DNA of 64,000 bases from JBBRHQ01 sp963781345 (GCA_963781345.1 CAWAFQ010000001.1:124001-188000), one strand, 5' to 3'. Shown: positions 16,228-25,645, numbered from the stretch's first letter. Made by a program: numbers and translations. The notes: a model not told the origin generated them from the letters alone.

Positions 16228-16478
16228 CGAAGAAGGTCGGCCTTGAGGTCAACCCGATCGCCTGCGAGGCCCACGGGCTGTGCGCGGAGCTGTTCCCCGA
16301 GGCGATCACTCTCGACGACTGGGGCTATCCGCTGATCGCCGACTGGCCGATCGGCCCAGCAGAGCTCGAGCACGCGAAGCGGGCGGTCGACGCCTGCCCG
16401 ACGATGGCACTGCGCCTGCGCGCCGCCGAGCGTCAGCGCCGGCAGGGCGCTAGACGATCAGGGGCGGGCCGCGCTTGA
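16224..16478 (+). CDS. Small ferredoxin, actinobacterial 3Fe-4S/4Fe-4S type
   Basis: 84-aa single-cluster ferredoxin. Visible ligands: IACEAHGLCAELFPEA gives C-x5-C, and VDACPTMALRL gives the distal C-P. One Cys of the canonical four is replaced (ACEAHGLC), the pattern of P450-type [3Fe-4S] ferredoxins. ATG overlaps the NuoF-like stop (ATGA), making it the last member of the redox operon. A basic tail (RQRRQGARRSGAGRA) overlaps the 3' end of the convergent gene. It probably shuttles electrons to or from the NuoF-like subunit. Confidence 0.8.
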   Translation: MTKKVGLEVNPIACEAHGLCAELFPEAITLDDWGYPLIADWPIGPAELEHAKRAVDACPTMALRLRAAERQRRQGARRSGAGRA

Positions 16479-16923
16479 GAGAGTCCGCGATCCTTCGGGC
16501 CGTGACCGCGAGGCGCTGCTCGTCGCCGGTGTCGTAGTAGAGCGGGCCGGCGCCGTCGGTCAGCAGCCGGTTGGCCATCACCACGCCCTGCGGGCTGACG
16601 GGGTCCGGCCCGCGCAGGAGCTCGATCACCGCCCCGAGCTCCTCAGCGGCGAGCCGCACCGCTCTGCGCTGAACGTTGATCGCGCCGTTGGGGCGCCAGC
16701 GGGGCTCGTCGGTCCGGTTGATTGCCCGCTCGAGGAGGGCCGCCACCTCGGCTCGCGAGGCAGTGGTGGTCAGCTGCCTGGCTCGCTCGACCACGAGCTT
16801 TCCGCGGTTGGGATCGGTGCCCGCGAGAAGCCGGTGGTCGAGCGCCGGGCGCCACAGCCGGGTCCGCAGGCGGGTGAGGGGACCAGATCGCCGCTCCATC
16901 CGGGTTTCGAATGTGGCCTCCAT
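16450..16923 (-). CDS. Conserved hypothetical protein downstream of narK
   Basis: 157-aa soluble protein, mostly helical and Arg-rich, from ATG 16923. Middle part reads TASRAEVAALLERAINRTDE, then a possible ligand stretch RRAVRLAAEELGAVIELLRG. No TM, Cys cluster or catalytic motif is recognisable. It is the last gene of the nar transcription direction, 84 bases after narK, and its 3' end overlaps the convergent ferredoxin gene by 29 bases. Confidence 0.6.
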   Translation of the reverse strand: MEATFETRMERRSGPLTRLRTRLWRPALDHRLLAGTDPNRGKLVVERARQLTTTASRAEVAALLERAINRTDEPRWRPNGAINVQRRAVRLAAEELGAVIELLRGPDPVSPQGVVMANRLLTDGAGPLYYDTGDEQRLAVTARRIADSLKRGPPLIV

Positions 16924-17007
16924 CGCTCTTGCACGATTGTCCGCCTCTGGGGCGCTTGACGCCGCCGGGATGAAGGATCCTCCACCCGCCACACCACCCC
17001 AATGCCC

Positions 17008-18247
17008 TCACATCGCCGCGACTGAGCCCTCCGGTTCGCCCGTCGGAGCCGTTGATCTCCCCGGTCCGGCAATTGCCCGCAACACGAGCAGAGCGATCGT
17101 CGCAACCGCGGCCATCAGCACAAAGCCGAGCGCGTAGGAGCCGGTCTGCGCCTTGACCAGCGCCATCACCAGCGGCGGGAAGAAGCCACCGAGTCCACCC
17201 GCTGCCCCGACGACGCCGGTCACCGCTCCGACCTGCCGCGGGTACCACTCGGGCACCAGCTTGAAGACCGCACCCGTGCCGAGGCCGAGAAAGACGGCCA
17301 GGGTCAGGCAGGAGATCGTCAGCGGGACCATGCTGCTTGTAGTCGGCCGCGAGAGTGAGCGCGAGGATGGCGGTCCCGACGAAGGAGACGGTGAGGACGT
17401 TCTTGGCGCCGACCCGATCCGATAGCCAGCCGCCGATCGGACGAGCGGCAACAGCGAGCACCGCAAAGCCGGCGGCGCGGGTTCCCGCGTCGGTCTTGCT
17501 CAGGTCGTGCACGTCAACCAGCAGCTTCGGCAGATAGAGGAACATCGCCACGAATCCCCCGAAGGCCATGAAATAGAAAAGGGTCAGCGCCCATGCCCGG
17601 CCGCTTCCCTTGCCCCGGAATACGGAGAGCGGGGCAAACATCGATCCCGGCTTGGCGGCGGTCGAGCGGGGAGCGTCCTCCGCGAGCGCCCAGAAGATCG
17701 CTGCCATCACGACAAGCAGGCCGGCCGCGATCAGGAAAGGGACATCGAGACTGGTGGCCTTCGCGATCCGCGGCGCGGTCAGCGCGCCGAGCACGGTCCC
17801 GCCCATGCCGACGCCGTAGACGCCGAGGGCGAACCCCTGGCGCGAGGCCGGGTACCAGCCATTGACAAAGGGGACGCCGACGGCAAAGGAGGCGCCGGCA
17901 AAGCCGAGCAGGAACCCGAATGCGAGCACCGCGCCCCATGAGTCGTTGAACAGCGCCAGACCGATCAGCGGCAGCGGCGTGAACGCCATCAGCGCCGTGA
18001 ACACTCGCCGCCCTCCGTAGCGGTCGGTGAGCACGCCGAGCGGTATCCGCATCAGCGAGCCGAGCACGACCGGGATCGAGATGGTCAGCGCCAGCTCGGT
18101 GTTGGAGAGACCGAGCTGGTCCTGGAGGTCGGGGCCGAGCGGGCCGAGCAGAGCCCAGGCGTAGAAGCAGACACCGAACGAGACCGTCGCGAGCGTCAGC
18201 GCCCTGGGATTGCCCCGCGGCTCGGTGGTGGGATCAGGGTCGGACAT
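17008..18247 (-). CDS. narK: Nitrate/nitrite transporter NarK, MFS (frameshifted)
   Basis: MFS permease of the NarK family, ~412 aa when corrected. N-terminal frame: FGVCFYAWALLGPLGPDLQD, LMRIPLGVLTDRYGGRRVFT (MFS loop 2-3), and the Gly-rich nitrate-signature region GFAGASFAVGVPFVNGWYP. The last four helices (GLGTGAVFKLVPEWYPRQVG, GAAGGLGGFFPPLVMALV, the second nitrate signature) lie in a shifted frame ending at 17008. One surplus base near 17,335 separates the two parts. ATG 18247 follows AAAGGAGGGTCC and overlaps the narI stop by 14 bases. Last nar gene; supplies nitrate to or removes nitrite from NarGHI. Confidence 0.85.
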
Positions 18248-19016
18248 GGACCCTCCTTTCGTTGAGGTTGGAGACGCCGGCGCCGATGCCTCCGGCGCCG
18301 GCGCGCACGTTTCGGGGAGCCCGCGAGCGGTAGACGATCGGCTTGCGGCGCAGATAGGCGACCGGCACGCTCCAGGCGTGCACGAGCCGGGTGAACGGCC
18401 AGACCATGAACAGGATCCAGCCGCAGGCCGCGTGGAGCTGGTAGCTGAGTGGCACATCGCCGCCGGTCATCAGGCCCGGATCGGGATTCATCAGGAAGAG
18501 CCCCCGGAACCAGGGCGAGACGGTCTCACGGTAGTTGTAGCCGCCCTCGATCAGGTTGTGCAGAGAGGTGTTCCACATCCCGGTCGCGACCATGAAGCCG
18601 AGCAGCACCATCACCGCGATGTCCCAGCCGCGCGTCGTCGCGGCGACCCGCTTGTTCAGCAACCTGCGGGCGATCAGTATCGCCAGCCCGGTGAGCATCG
18701 CCAGCCCGGTGAGGGTCCCCATCGAGGCCGAGAACAGGCGGTAGGTGCTCTCGCTGATACCCAGGGAGTCGGTCCATGACTGTGGGATGAGAATGCCGAT
18801 GATGTGCCCGCCGATCACCGCCAGCAGGCCGATGTGGAAGAGCGGCCCGCCGATCCTCAGCCAGCGCGCCTCGAGCAGCTGGGTCGACCGGGTCGTCCAG
18901 GTGAACTGGTCCCGGCGGTAGCGCCAGATGTGGCCGACCACGAATGTGGCAATCGCCAGGTAAGGAAAGACGACCCAGAGGAAGAAGGCGCCGCGGCTGA
19001 CGGCCAGGGGGATCAT
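18234..19016 (-). CDS. narI: Respiratory nitrate reductase gamma subunit (cytochrome b)
   Basis: 260-aa membrane subunit with five TM helices that oxidises menaquinol and passes electrons through two haems b to NarH. Candidate haem His are in FHIGLLAVIGGHIIG (paired, TM2) and YQLHAACGWILF / FTRLVHAWSVP (C-terminal helices), as in NarI. Start ATG 19016 overlaps the narJ stop (ATGA). The C-terminal tail continues past the last helix to the narK start. Confidence 0.93.
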   Translation of the reverse strand: MIPLAVSRGAFFLWVVFPYLAIATFVVGHIWRYRRDQFTWTTRSTQLLEARWLRIGGPLFHIGLLAVIGGHIIGILIPQSWTDSLGISESTYRLFSASMGTLTGLAMLTGLAILIARRLLNKRVAATTRGWDIAVMVLLGFMVATGMWNTSLHNLIEGGYNYRETVSPWFRGLFLMNPDPGLMTGGDVPLSYQLHAACGWILFMVWPFTRLVHAWSVPVAYLRRKPIVYRSRAPRNVRAGAGGIGAGVSNLNERRVHVRP

Positions 19017-19627
19017 GCGGCCTCCACCGGTGGCATCACCTCGGGTGGCGCGAACGGCTCCAGCCCGACCTCCTCGTCGGGCGGGCCCTCGCGCGCAATC
19101 CGCCGTGCTTCTTCCAGCTCCTCTGGGCCGAGCGCGGGCAGCGTCGCCACGACCGCGTCGAGGACCCCCGCGTAGGGACTGTCGATGTTGTGCAGCGAGG
19201 CCCGCAGGAGCTCGATGCCCGGGCGCATCCGGCCGAGCACGGCGTCGACCGGCTCTGGGGGAGCGAGCGCCGCGAACTCGAGGATCGCCGGCAGGTAGTC
19301 AGGCAGCTCGCCGCCCTCGAGCTCGAGCCCCGCCTCGCGGTAGTGACGCTTGAGACCGAGCAAGGTGGCGCCGCGCTGGCGACGGTCCCCGTCGCGGAAG
19401 TAGGAGAGGTGAAGCGAGGCGCGCTTGTGGAAGTCGAAGGTGGCGACGTACTCCTCCTGGGCCCGGTACTCGCCGAGGGCGGCGCGGTGGTCGAGGAATC
19501 CCATCAGGGCCCGACCGGGGCCGCCCCCGACCTCGCCGGCGGCGGCACGCAATTCCGGCGTCGCTGCGTAGAGCTCCGCGTCGGGGTACTCGAGCAGCAG
19601 CGAGGCGACGCGCATGACCGCGCTCAT
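19013..19627 (-). CDS. narJ: Nitrate reductase molybdenum-cofactor assembly chaperone
   Basis: 204-aa cytoplasmic chaperone that holds apo-NarG during cofactor insertion. The TorD/NarJ fold begins ASLLLEYPDAELY, with FHKRASLHLSYFRDGDRRQRG as the usual conserved core (Y/F-DP-like helix) and ELPDYLPAILEFAA later. The ATG overlaps the narH stop (ATGA). It sits between narH and narI, the standard order. Confidence 0.93.
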   Translation of the reverse strand: MSAVMRVASLLLEYPDAELYAATPELRAAAGEVGGGPGRALMGFLDHRAALGEYRAQEEYVATFDFHKRASLHLSYFRDGDRRQRGATLLGLKRHYREAGLELEGGELPDYLPAILEFAALAPPEPVDAVLGRMRPGIELLRASLHNIDSPYAGVLDAVVATLPALGPEELEEARRIAREGPPDEEVGLEPFAPPEVMPPVEAA

Positions 19628-21195
19628 CTGCCGCCCTCATCCGGTTCAGTCGAAGCGTTCCGACCGGCCCGGCCACGCCTTGCGAGCACGACGAGGTCGA
19701 CCTCGCCCTCCCCGCCGTCGGCGCCGGCGCCGCAGGAACCCGGCCCCCCGGCGAAGTCGAGCCCGCAACCCCCCTGGCGCTCGCCGAGGTTGTCGGCGAC
19801 CTCGCGGTGTGCGGGCGGGATCACGTAGCGCTCCTCGTACTTGGCGATTGCACAGGCTCGGTACATGTCCTCGATCTCGGCAACACTCATGCCGACTCGC
19901 TGCGCAATCCGCGGATCCGGCTCGCGGCCGAGGTTGGTCATCCGCATCTGGCTTCGCATCGCGGCCAGCCGCTTGAGGACGTCTCGCACGACCTCCTCGT
20001 CGCCGGCACTGAGCATGTTGGCCAGGTAGCGGACCGGAATCCGCAGCTCGTCGATCGCACCGAAGACGTCGTCGGGATCAGCCTCCGACCCGGGACCCTC
20101 GACCAGCGACATCACCGGCGAGAGTGGCGGTATGTACCAGACCATCGGCAGGGTCCGGTACTCGGGATGAAGCGGCAGGGCGATTCGCCACTGCATCGCC
20201 AGCTTCCAGACGGGCGATCGCTCGGCAGCGTCGAGCCAGTCCTCGGGGATGCCGTCGCGGCGGGCCTGTTCGCGCACCTGCGGGTCGGAGGGGTCGAGGA
20301 AGACGTCGAGCTGCGCGTCGAGCAACCCCTTCTCGTCGGGCGCCGATGCCGCCTCCTCGACCCGATCGGCGTCGTAGAGGACAAGACCGAGGTAGCGGAT
20401 CCGCCCGACGCAGGTCTCCGAGCAGATCGTCGGCATCCCGGCCTCCACCCGCGGGTAGCAGAGGGTGCACTTCTCCGCCTTTCCCGTGTGCCAGTTGAAG
20501 TAGACCTTCTTGTAGGGGCAACCGCTGACGCACATGCGCCATCCACGGCACTTCTCCTGGTCGACGAGGACGATCCCGTCCTCCTCGCGCTTGTACATCG
20601 CCCCCGATGGACAGGAGGCGACACAGGAGGGGTTGAGGCAGTGCTCGCAGATACGCGGCAGGTACATCATGAAGACGGACTCGTACTCGGCCCGCACCTG
20701 ATCCTCGACCCCGTCGCGCAGGTTCGGGTCGAGGCGCACCTGCTCGGGCCCCCCGGCGAGGTCGTCTTCCCAGTTCGGCCCCCACTGCAGGTCCATGGGC
20801 TCATCGGTGACCCGGGAGACGGGCTGGGCGACGGGCTGGTGCTGGCTCGGGCCGGAGTTGATCAACGACTCGTAGTCGTAGGTCCAGGGCTCGTAGTAGT
20901 CGTCGAGCTCGGGGAGGTCGGGGTTGGAGAAGATGTTGGCGAGCTTGCGCAGGGGGCCGCCTGCCTTCAGCCGCAAGCGGCCCCGCCTGTCGAGCTCCCA
21001 GCCGCCCTTCCACTGCTCCTGGTCCTCCCAGCGCTTCGGGTAGCCGATCCCGGGCTTCGTCTCGACATCGTTGAACCACATGTACTCGGCGCCCCTGCGG
21101 TTGGTCCAGACGTTCTTGCAGGTGACCGAGCAGGTGTGGCAGCCGATGCACTTGTCGAGGTTCATCACCATCCCGACCTGGGCCATGACGCGCAT
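19624..21195 (-). CDS. narH: Respiratory nitrate reductase beta subunit (Fe-S)
   Basis: 523-aa subunit carrying four Fe-S clusters between NarI and NarG. Cys groups seen: CIGCHTCSVTCKNVW near the N-terminus; CEHCLNPSCVASCPSG; CRGWRMCVSGCPYKK, in which Trp replaces the second Cys as in the [3Fe-4S] site of NarH; and KCTLCYPRVE with a later ETCVGRIRYLG. Start is ATG 21195, overlapping the narG stop; the longer open frame upstream lies within narG and is not used. Confidence 0.95.
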   Translation of the reverse strand: MRVMAQVGMVMNLDKCIGCHTCSVTCKNVWTNRRGAEYMWFNDVETKPGIGYPKRWEDQEQWKGGWELDRRGRLRLKAGGPLRKLANIFSNPDLPELDDYYEPWTYDYESLINSGPSQHQPVAQPVSRVTDEPMDLQWGPNWEDDLAGGPEQVRLDPNLRDGVEDQVRAEYESVFMMYLPRICEHCLNPSCVASCPSGAMYKREEDGIVLVDQEKCRGWRMCVSGCPYKKVYFNWHTGKAEKCTLCYPRVEAGMPTICSETCVGRIRYLGLVLYDADRVEEAASAPDEKGLLDAQLDVFLDPSDPQVREQARRDGIPEDWLDAAERSPVWKLAMQWRIALPLHPEYRTLPMVWYIPPLSPVMSLVEGPGSEADPDDVFGAIDELRIPVRYLANMLSAGDEEVVRDVLKRLAAMRSQMRMTNLGREPDPRIAQRVGMSVAEIEDMYRACAIAKYEERYVIPPAHREVADNLGERQGGCGLDFAGGPGSCGAGADGGEGEVDLVVLARRGRAGRNASTEPDEGGR

Positions 21196-24100
21196 CAGTA
21201 CGTCACTTCCGAGCGCCGGCGCCGGACCAGGGTCAGTGCGTCGCGCTGGGAGCCGATCGCCCCGTAGTAGTTGAACCCCCAGCTCAGCTGCGCGTAGCCG
21301 CCGATCATGTGGGTCGGCTTGATCATGATCCGGGTGACCGAGTTGTCGGTGCCGCCGCGGGTGCCGGAGGTCTCGCTGATCGGCACGTTCACGTGGCGGT
21401 CCTGCGAGTGGTACATGAAGGCGCTGCCGGCCGGGATCCGGTGGGAGACCACCGCACGGCAGGCGATGACGCCGTTGCGGTTGACGCACTCGACCCAGTC
21501 GTTGTCGGCGACGCCGATCCGCTCGGCGTCCTCGGGCGAGAGCCAGACGACGGGTCCGCCTCGGAACAGCTCGAGCATCCGCAGGTTGTCCTGGAACTCG
21601 GAGTGGATCGACCACTTCGAGTGCGGGCTGATCCACTTCAGCAGGACCTCGGCCTCGCCGGGGTCAAGGGCGCCCTCCGAGTGGCGGGCAGTCGCCAGCG
21701 GCGGGCGGTAGGCGGGCAGCCCCTCGCCGAAATCCAGCATCCAGTCGTGGTCGAGATAGAAATGCTGGCGGCCGGTGAGGGTTCGCCAGGGGACATCGCG
21801 ATCGACGTTGACGGTGAATGGCGAGTAGCGGCGGGTGCGGCTCTCGATCCCCGACCACTCGGGTGAGGTGATCACCTTGCGCGGCTGCACACGCACCTGC
21901 TCCAGCGTTATCCGGTCGTCCTCGCGGTCCTCGGCGAGGTCGGCGAGGCGCATTCCGGTGCGCTTCTCGAGCTCACGGAAGCCCTCGACCGCGAGCCGCC
22001 CGTTGGTCGTGCCGGAGAGGCGGAAGATCGTCTCGGCGACGTGGGTGTCGCGCGTCAGCTGCGGCCGACCGTCGGCGACTCCGCCGCGGACGACGCCGTT
22101 CATCTCGGCCAGCTCCTCGACCTCCTGCTCGGGCTTCCAGGAGATCCCCTTCCAGGCGATCCCGGCACTCTCTACCAGGGGCCCGAGAGCGGTCATCTTC
22201 TCGTGGACGGCGCCGTAGTCGCGCTCGACCACGATCAGCTTTGGCATCGTCTTGCCGGGGATCGGATCGCACTCGCCGTGTTTCCAGTCGCGGACCTCGC
22301 CGCCCGGCTGGGCCAGCTCGTCGGGTGAATCGTGCAGAAGCGGAGCCGCGACCAGATCCCGGCGCACGCCGAGGTGGCGCTTGCCGAGCTCCTGGAACTT
22401 CTCGGCAACCTTGTTGAACGCGTCCCAGTCGGTGCGCGCCTCCCAGGGCGGCGGCACCGCCTCGTTGAACGAGTGCACGAACGGGTGCAGGTCGGTGCTG
22501 GAGATGTCGTTCTTCTCGTACCAGGTGGCGGCCGGCAGGACGATGTCCGAGTAAAGCGCCGAGCCGTTCATCCGGAAGTCGATCGTGGTGAAGAGGTCGA
22601 GCTTGCCGGTGGGCGCCTGCTGCCGCCACTCGACCTCGGTCGGGCGACCCTCCTCCGCGGTCTCCTCTGCGGTCGCGGCATCCTTGTCGACGCCGAGCAG
22701 GTGCCGCAGGAAGTACTCGTGGCCCTTCGATGAGGACCCGAGCAGGTTCGCCCTCCAGAGGGTGAGGATGCGCGGGAAGTTCTGCGGGTCGTCCGGGTCC
22801 TCGGCGGCGAAGCGCAGACGCCCGGCGCGAAGCTCCTCGACCACGTGCTCGGCGGGCTCGGCCCCGGCCGCCTCGGCCTCGTCGCAGATGTCGAGGGGAT
22901 TGCGGTTCAGCGTCGGGTAGCTGGGCAGCCAGCCCATCCGCGCCGATTGGGCGACCGTGTCGGCGAAGTGGCGCCCGTCGAGTCGCCCGCTTGCCAGAGG
23001 GCTGGTCAGCTCGTCTACGCCGAAGCGCTCGTAGCGGTACTGGTCGGTGGCCAGGTACCAGAACGAGGTTGTCGCCTGCTGGCGTGGCGGACGGCTCCAG
23101 TCGGTGGCAAAGGCCATCACTCCGAACCCGGTGATCGGGCGCACCTTTTCCTGGCCGACGTAATGGGCCCAGCCGCCGCCGTTGACACCCTGACAGCCAC
23201 AGAGCATGACCAGGCTCAGCATCGCCCTGTAGATCTGGTCGCCGTGGTACCAGTGGTTGGTCCCGGCTCCCATCATGATCATCGAGCGGCCCTCGGTGAC
23301 CTCGGCGTTGCGGGCGAACTCGCGGGCGATGCGGGTGACCATCGCCGCGTCGACCCCGGTGTGCTCCTGCTGCCATGCGGGAGTGCAGGGCTCGTCGTCG
23401 TCGAAGTCGGCGGGCCAATCCCCCGGGAGGCCGTCGCGGCCGACGCCGAGCTGGGCACAGAGGAGATCGAAGACCGTGGTCACGAGCCGGCCGCCGACAC
23501 GCTTGGCGGGGACGCCGCGGCGCATCACTCCGCCACCCTCGGTCTCGCCGATCTCGAAGCGCGGCAGGTCGAGCGGCACCAGCTCGTCCTCGACCCCGAG
23601 CAGGGACAGACGCGGGTCGATATCACCGAGGTCGAGGTTCCACTTCCCCTCCCCCTCCTCGCCCCAGCGGAACCCGAGCGAGCCGTTTGGGACTCTCGGC
23701 TCTCCCGTTGCCGCGTCGAGCACGACCGTCTTCCAATCCGAGTTCTCCGAAGTCTCGCCGAGATCCTCCGCGCGCAGGAAGCGATCGGTCACATAGGCGC
23801 CGTCGCGCTCGCGCAGGGAGACGAGGAAGGGCAGGTCCGTCCTCTTCTTCGCGTAACCGTCGAAGTACGGGGTGTGCCCATCGACGTAGTGCTCCTTGAG
23901 GATCACATGCGCCATCGCCAGAGCCAGCGCCGCATCGGTGCCGGGCTCCGCGTTGAGCCAGTGGTCGGCGAACTTGGTGTGCCCGGCGAAGTCCGGCGAG
24001 ACGACGACGACCTTCTGGCCCTTGTAGCGGGCCTCGGTCATGAAGTGCGCGTCCGGGGTCCGCGTCTGGGGGATGTTCGAGCCCCAGAGAATCACGTAGC

Positions 24101-24881
24101 TGGAGTTCCACCAATCGGCCGATTCGGGCACATCGGTCTGGTCGCCCCAGACCTGGGGCGAGGCGGGCGGCAGATCTGCGTACCAGTCATAGAAGGAGAG
24201 GCAGACTCCGCCGATCAGGGAGAGGAACCGGGTGCCGGCGGCGTAGGAGACGGTGGACATCGCCGGGATCGGCGAGAAGCCGACGACGCGGTCCGGCCCG
24301 TAGCTCTTCACGGTGTGGACATGGGCGGCGGCGATGATCTCGCTGACCTCATCCCAGGAGGAGCGCAGAAAGCCGCCGCGCCCGCGCTGCGACTTGTAGG
24401 CGCGGGCCTTCTCGGGGTCCTCGACGATCGCCGCCCACGCGTCCACCGGGTCCCCGGTGCGGGCAAGCTCATCGCGGTAGAGCCGCAGCAGCGCACCGCG
24501 GACGTAGGGGTGTCGCACCCGGACCGGCGAGTAGACGTACCAAGAGAAGGAGGCCCCCCGTGGGCAGCCGCGCGGCTCGTACTCGGGCGCGTCCGGTCCG
24601 TTCGACGGGTAGTCGGTCTGCTGCGTCTCCCAGGTGACCAGACCGTCCTTGACGTAGACCTTCCACGAGCACGATCCGGTGCAGTTGACCCCATGCGTGG
24701 TGCGAACGACCTTGTCGTGCTGCCAGCGGTCGCGGTAGAGCTCCTCCCACTCGCGCGAATGGCGCGAATGGGTCCGCCAGCTTCCGTTGCCCTGTTCACC
24801 GTTTCCGGCGGAGATGCCTCGGAAGTGGCGAGGGCCGGGCAGGTGGGATCCGGGGTCGGGAGAGGTGTCCTTCGTGCTCAT
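21195..24881 (-). CDS. narG: Respiratory nitrate reductase alpha subunit (Mo-bisMGD)
   Basis: 1228-aa catalytic subunit reducing nitrate to nitrite at the inner membrane face. FS0 [4Fe-4S] ligands are His63, Cys67, Cys71 (TTHGVNCTGSCSWKVY) and Cys106 (RGCPRGASFSW). The Mo ligand is Asp232 in SFYDWYADLPPASP, as in membrane-bound Nar. There is no Tat motif in the first 40 residues, which fits the cytoplasmic orientation; the remnant ...WRTHSRHSREWEELYRDRW is typical of NarG. First gene of narGHJI-narK. The ribosome site before ATG 24881 is weak. Confidence 0.96.
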   Translation of the reverse strand: MSTKDTSPDPGSHLPGPRHFRGISAGNGEQGNGSWRTHSRHSREWEELYRDRWQHDKVVRTTHGVNCTGSCSWKVYVKDGLVTWETQQTDYPSNGPDAPEYEPRGCPRGASFSWYVYSPVRVRHPYVRGALLRLYRDELARTGDPVDAWAAIVEDPEKARAYKSQRGRGGFLRSSWDEVSEIIAAAHVHTVKSYGPDRVVGFSPIPAMSTVSYAAGTRFLSLIGGVCLSFYDWYADLPPASPQVWGDQTDVPESADWWNSSYVILWGSNIPQTRTPDAHFMTEARYKGQKVVVVSPDFAGHTKFADHWLNAEPGTDAALALAMAHVILKEHYVDGHTPYFDGYAKKRTDLPFLVSLRERDGAYVTDRFLRAEDLGETSENSDWKTVVLDAATGEPRVPNGSLGFRWGEEGEGKWNLDLGDIDPRLSLLGVEDELVPLDLPRFEIGETEGGGVMRRGVPAKRVGGRLVTTVFDLLCAQLGVGRDGLPGDWPADFDDDEPCTPAWQQEHTGVDAAMVTRIAREFARNAEVTEGRSMIMMGAGTNHWYHGDQIYRAMLSLVMLCGCQGVNGGGWAHYVGQEKVRPITGFGVMAFATDWSRPPRQQATTSFWYLATDQYRYERFGVDELTSPLASGRLDGRHFADTVAQSARMGWLPSYPTLNRNPLDICDEAEAAGAEPAEHVVEELRAGRLRFAAEDPDDPQNFPRILTLWRANLLGSSSKGHEYFLRHLLGVDKDAATAEETAEEGRPTEVEWRQQAPTGKLDLFTTIDFRMNGSALYSDIVLPAATWYEKNDISSTDLHPFVHSFNEAVPPPWEARTDWDAFNKVAEKFQELGKRHLGVRRDLVAAPLLHDSPDELAQPGGEVRDWKHGECDPIPGKTMPKLIVVERDYGAVHEKMTALGPLVESAGIAWKGISWKPEQEVEELAEMNGVVRGGVADGRPQLTRDTHVAETIFRLSGTTNGRLAVEGFRELEKRTGMRLADLAEDREDDRITLEQVRVQPRKVITSPEWSGIESRTRRYSPFTVNVDRDVPWRTLTGRQHFYLDHDWMLDFGEGLPAYRPPLATARHSEGALDPGEAEVLLKWISPHSKWSIHSEFQDNLRMLELFRGGPVVWLSPEDAERIGVADNDWVECVNRNGVIACRAVVSHRIPAGSAFMYHSQDRHVNVPISETSGTRGGTDNSVTRIMIKPTHMIGGYAQLSWGFNYYGAIGSQRDALTLVRRRRSEVTY

Positions 24882-24926
24882 CGCGTCCGCGACGGTATCA
24901 GCTTCTCAGGATGTTTTCCCACTGGT

Positions 24927-24953
24927 TGTGTAAAAATAGAATGCCTGTGTAAA
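24927..24953. promoter_or_regulatory. Direct repeat in the narG / regulator divergent region
   Basis: TGTGTAAA occurs twice (24927-24934 and 24946-24953), 19 bases apart, in the AT-richest part of the region between narG and the divergent regulator. On the narG strand this reads TTTACACA twice, placed 46-72 bases before the narG start codon. It could be a binding site for the neighbouring regulator or overlap promoter elements. Confidence 0.45.
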
Positions 24954-25096
24954 CTCAGGCAATCGCCATCGCCGACAGGGCCAGATCCAAGCCGAGGCAA
25001 CTCACCGAGGAGCGGCTGATAGGCCTCCTCCGCCGCTCGAAGAAGCCGCGCGATACGGCTTCCATAGCCCGGCGGCTCAAGCTCCACCCCAACGGC

Positions 25097-25645
25097 GTGC
25101 GTCTGCGCCTCAGACGCCTCGAGGGCAGAGGTCTCGTCGAGCGGACAAGTGCCCGCGAGGGGGTCGGACGTCCACGAGATCTCTGGCAGATAGCGCCGCG
25201 CGCAATCGCCGAAGCCGATCGGCCCCACACCGGGTGGGCGATGGCCCGTTCCCTCGCCCGGGCGATTCCGCCCACCCCGCCCCGCTTGCGCGAGGTCGAT
25301 GACGCCGGCGCCCAGATGGGCGCCGAGCTGGTCGATCAGATCGGAGCCTCATCTGCGGACGATCCACTGCAGGCGCTTACCCATGCCCTCGAGGCGCTCG
25401 GGTTTGACCCCAGGCAGTCCGCGACGGAGCCGATGCGCTTCGAACTGATGACCTGTCCGTATGCGGAGGCGGTGCGCGAGAACCCGGCGGTGGTCTGCAC
25501 GCTCCACAGGGGCATCATCCGCGGGGTCCTCGACTCGGTTGCCCCGTCGATGCAGCTGACTCGATTCGAGCCAAACGACCCGGATGAGGCGGGTTGCCTG
25601 GTCGTCGTCAGGCGGGTCGCCGGGACCAAGAGGACCTCGGACTAG
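25097..25645 (+). CDS. Winged-helix regulator with C-terminal Cys-rich sensor (COG2345/SufR-like)
   Basis: Predicted transcriptional regulator next to and divergent from nar. The first standard start in this frame is GTG 25097, but an HTH clearly continues upstream in the same frame to ~24,960: QLTEERLIGLLRRSKK, then TASIARRLKLHPNGVRLRLR. The true start is therefore earlier and non-standard, or a base error hides it; an in-frame ATG at 24941 is separated from it by a TAA. From 25097 numbering, the C-terminal sensor has Cys120, Cys134 and Cys167 plus His137 (MTCPYAEAVRENPAVVCTLH). This spacing resembles Fe-S-binding regulators of this group, so an oxygen- or NO-responsive regulator of narGHJI is a reasonable inference. 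Confidence 0.7.
   Translation: MRLRLRRLEGRGLVERTSAREGVGRPRDLWQIAPRAIAEADRPHTGWAMARSLARAIPPTPPRLREVDDAGAQMGAELVDQIGASSADDPLQALTHALEALGFDPRQSATEPMRFELMTCPYAEAVRENPAVVCTLHRGIIRGVLDSVAPSMQLTRFEPNDPDEAGCLVVVRRVAGTKRTSD

Noticed and set aside
22845..25019. Long plus-strand open frames antisense to narG and kin
   Set aside because: Shadow frames caused by high GC3; composition is Arg/Asp/Val-rich without domain features.
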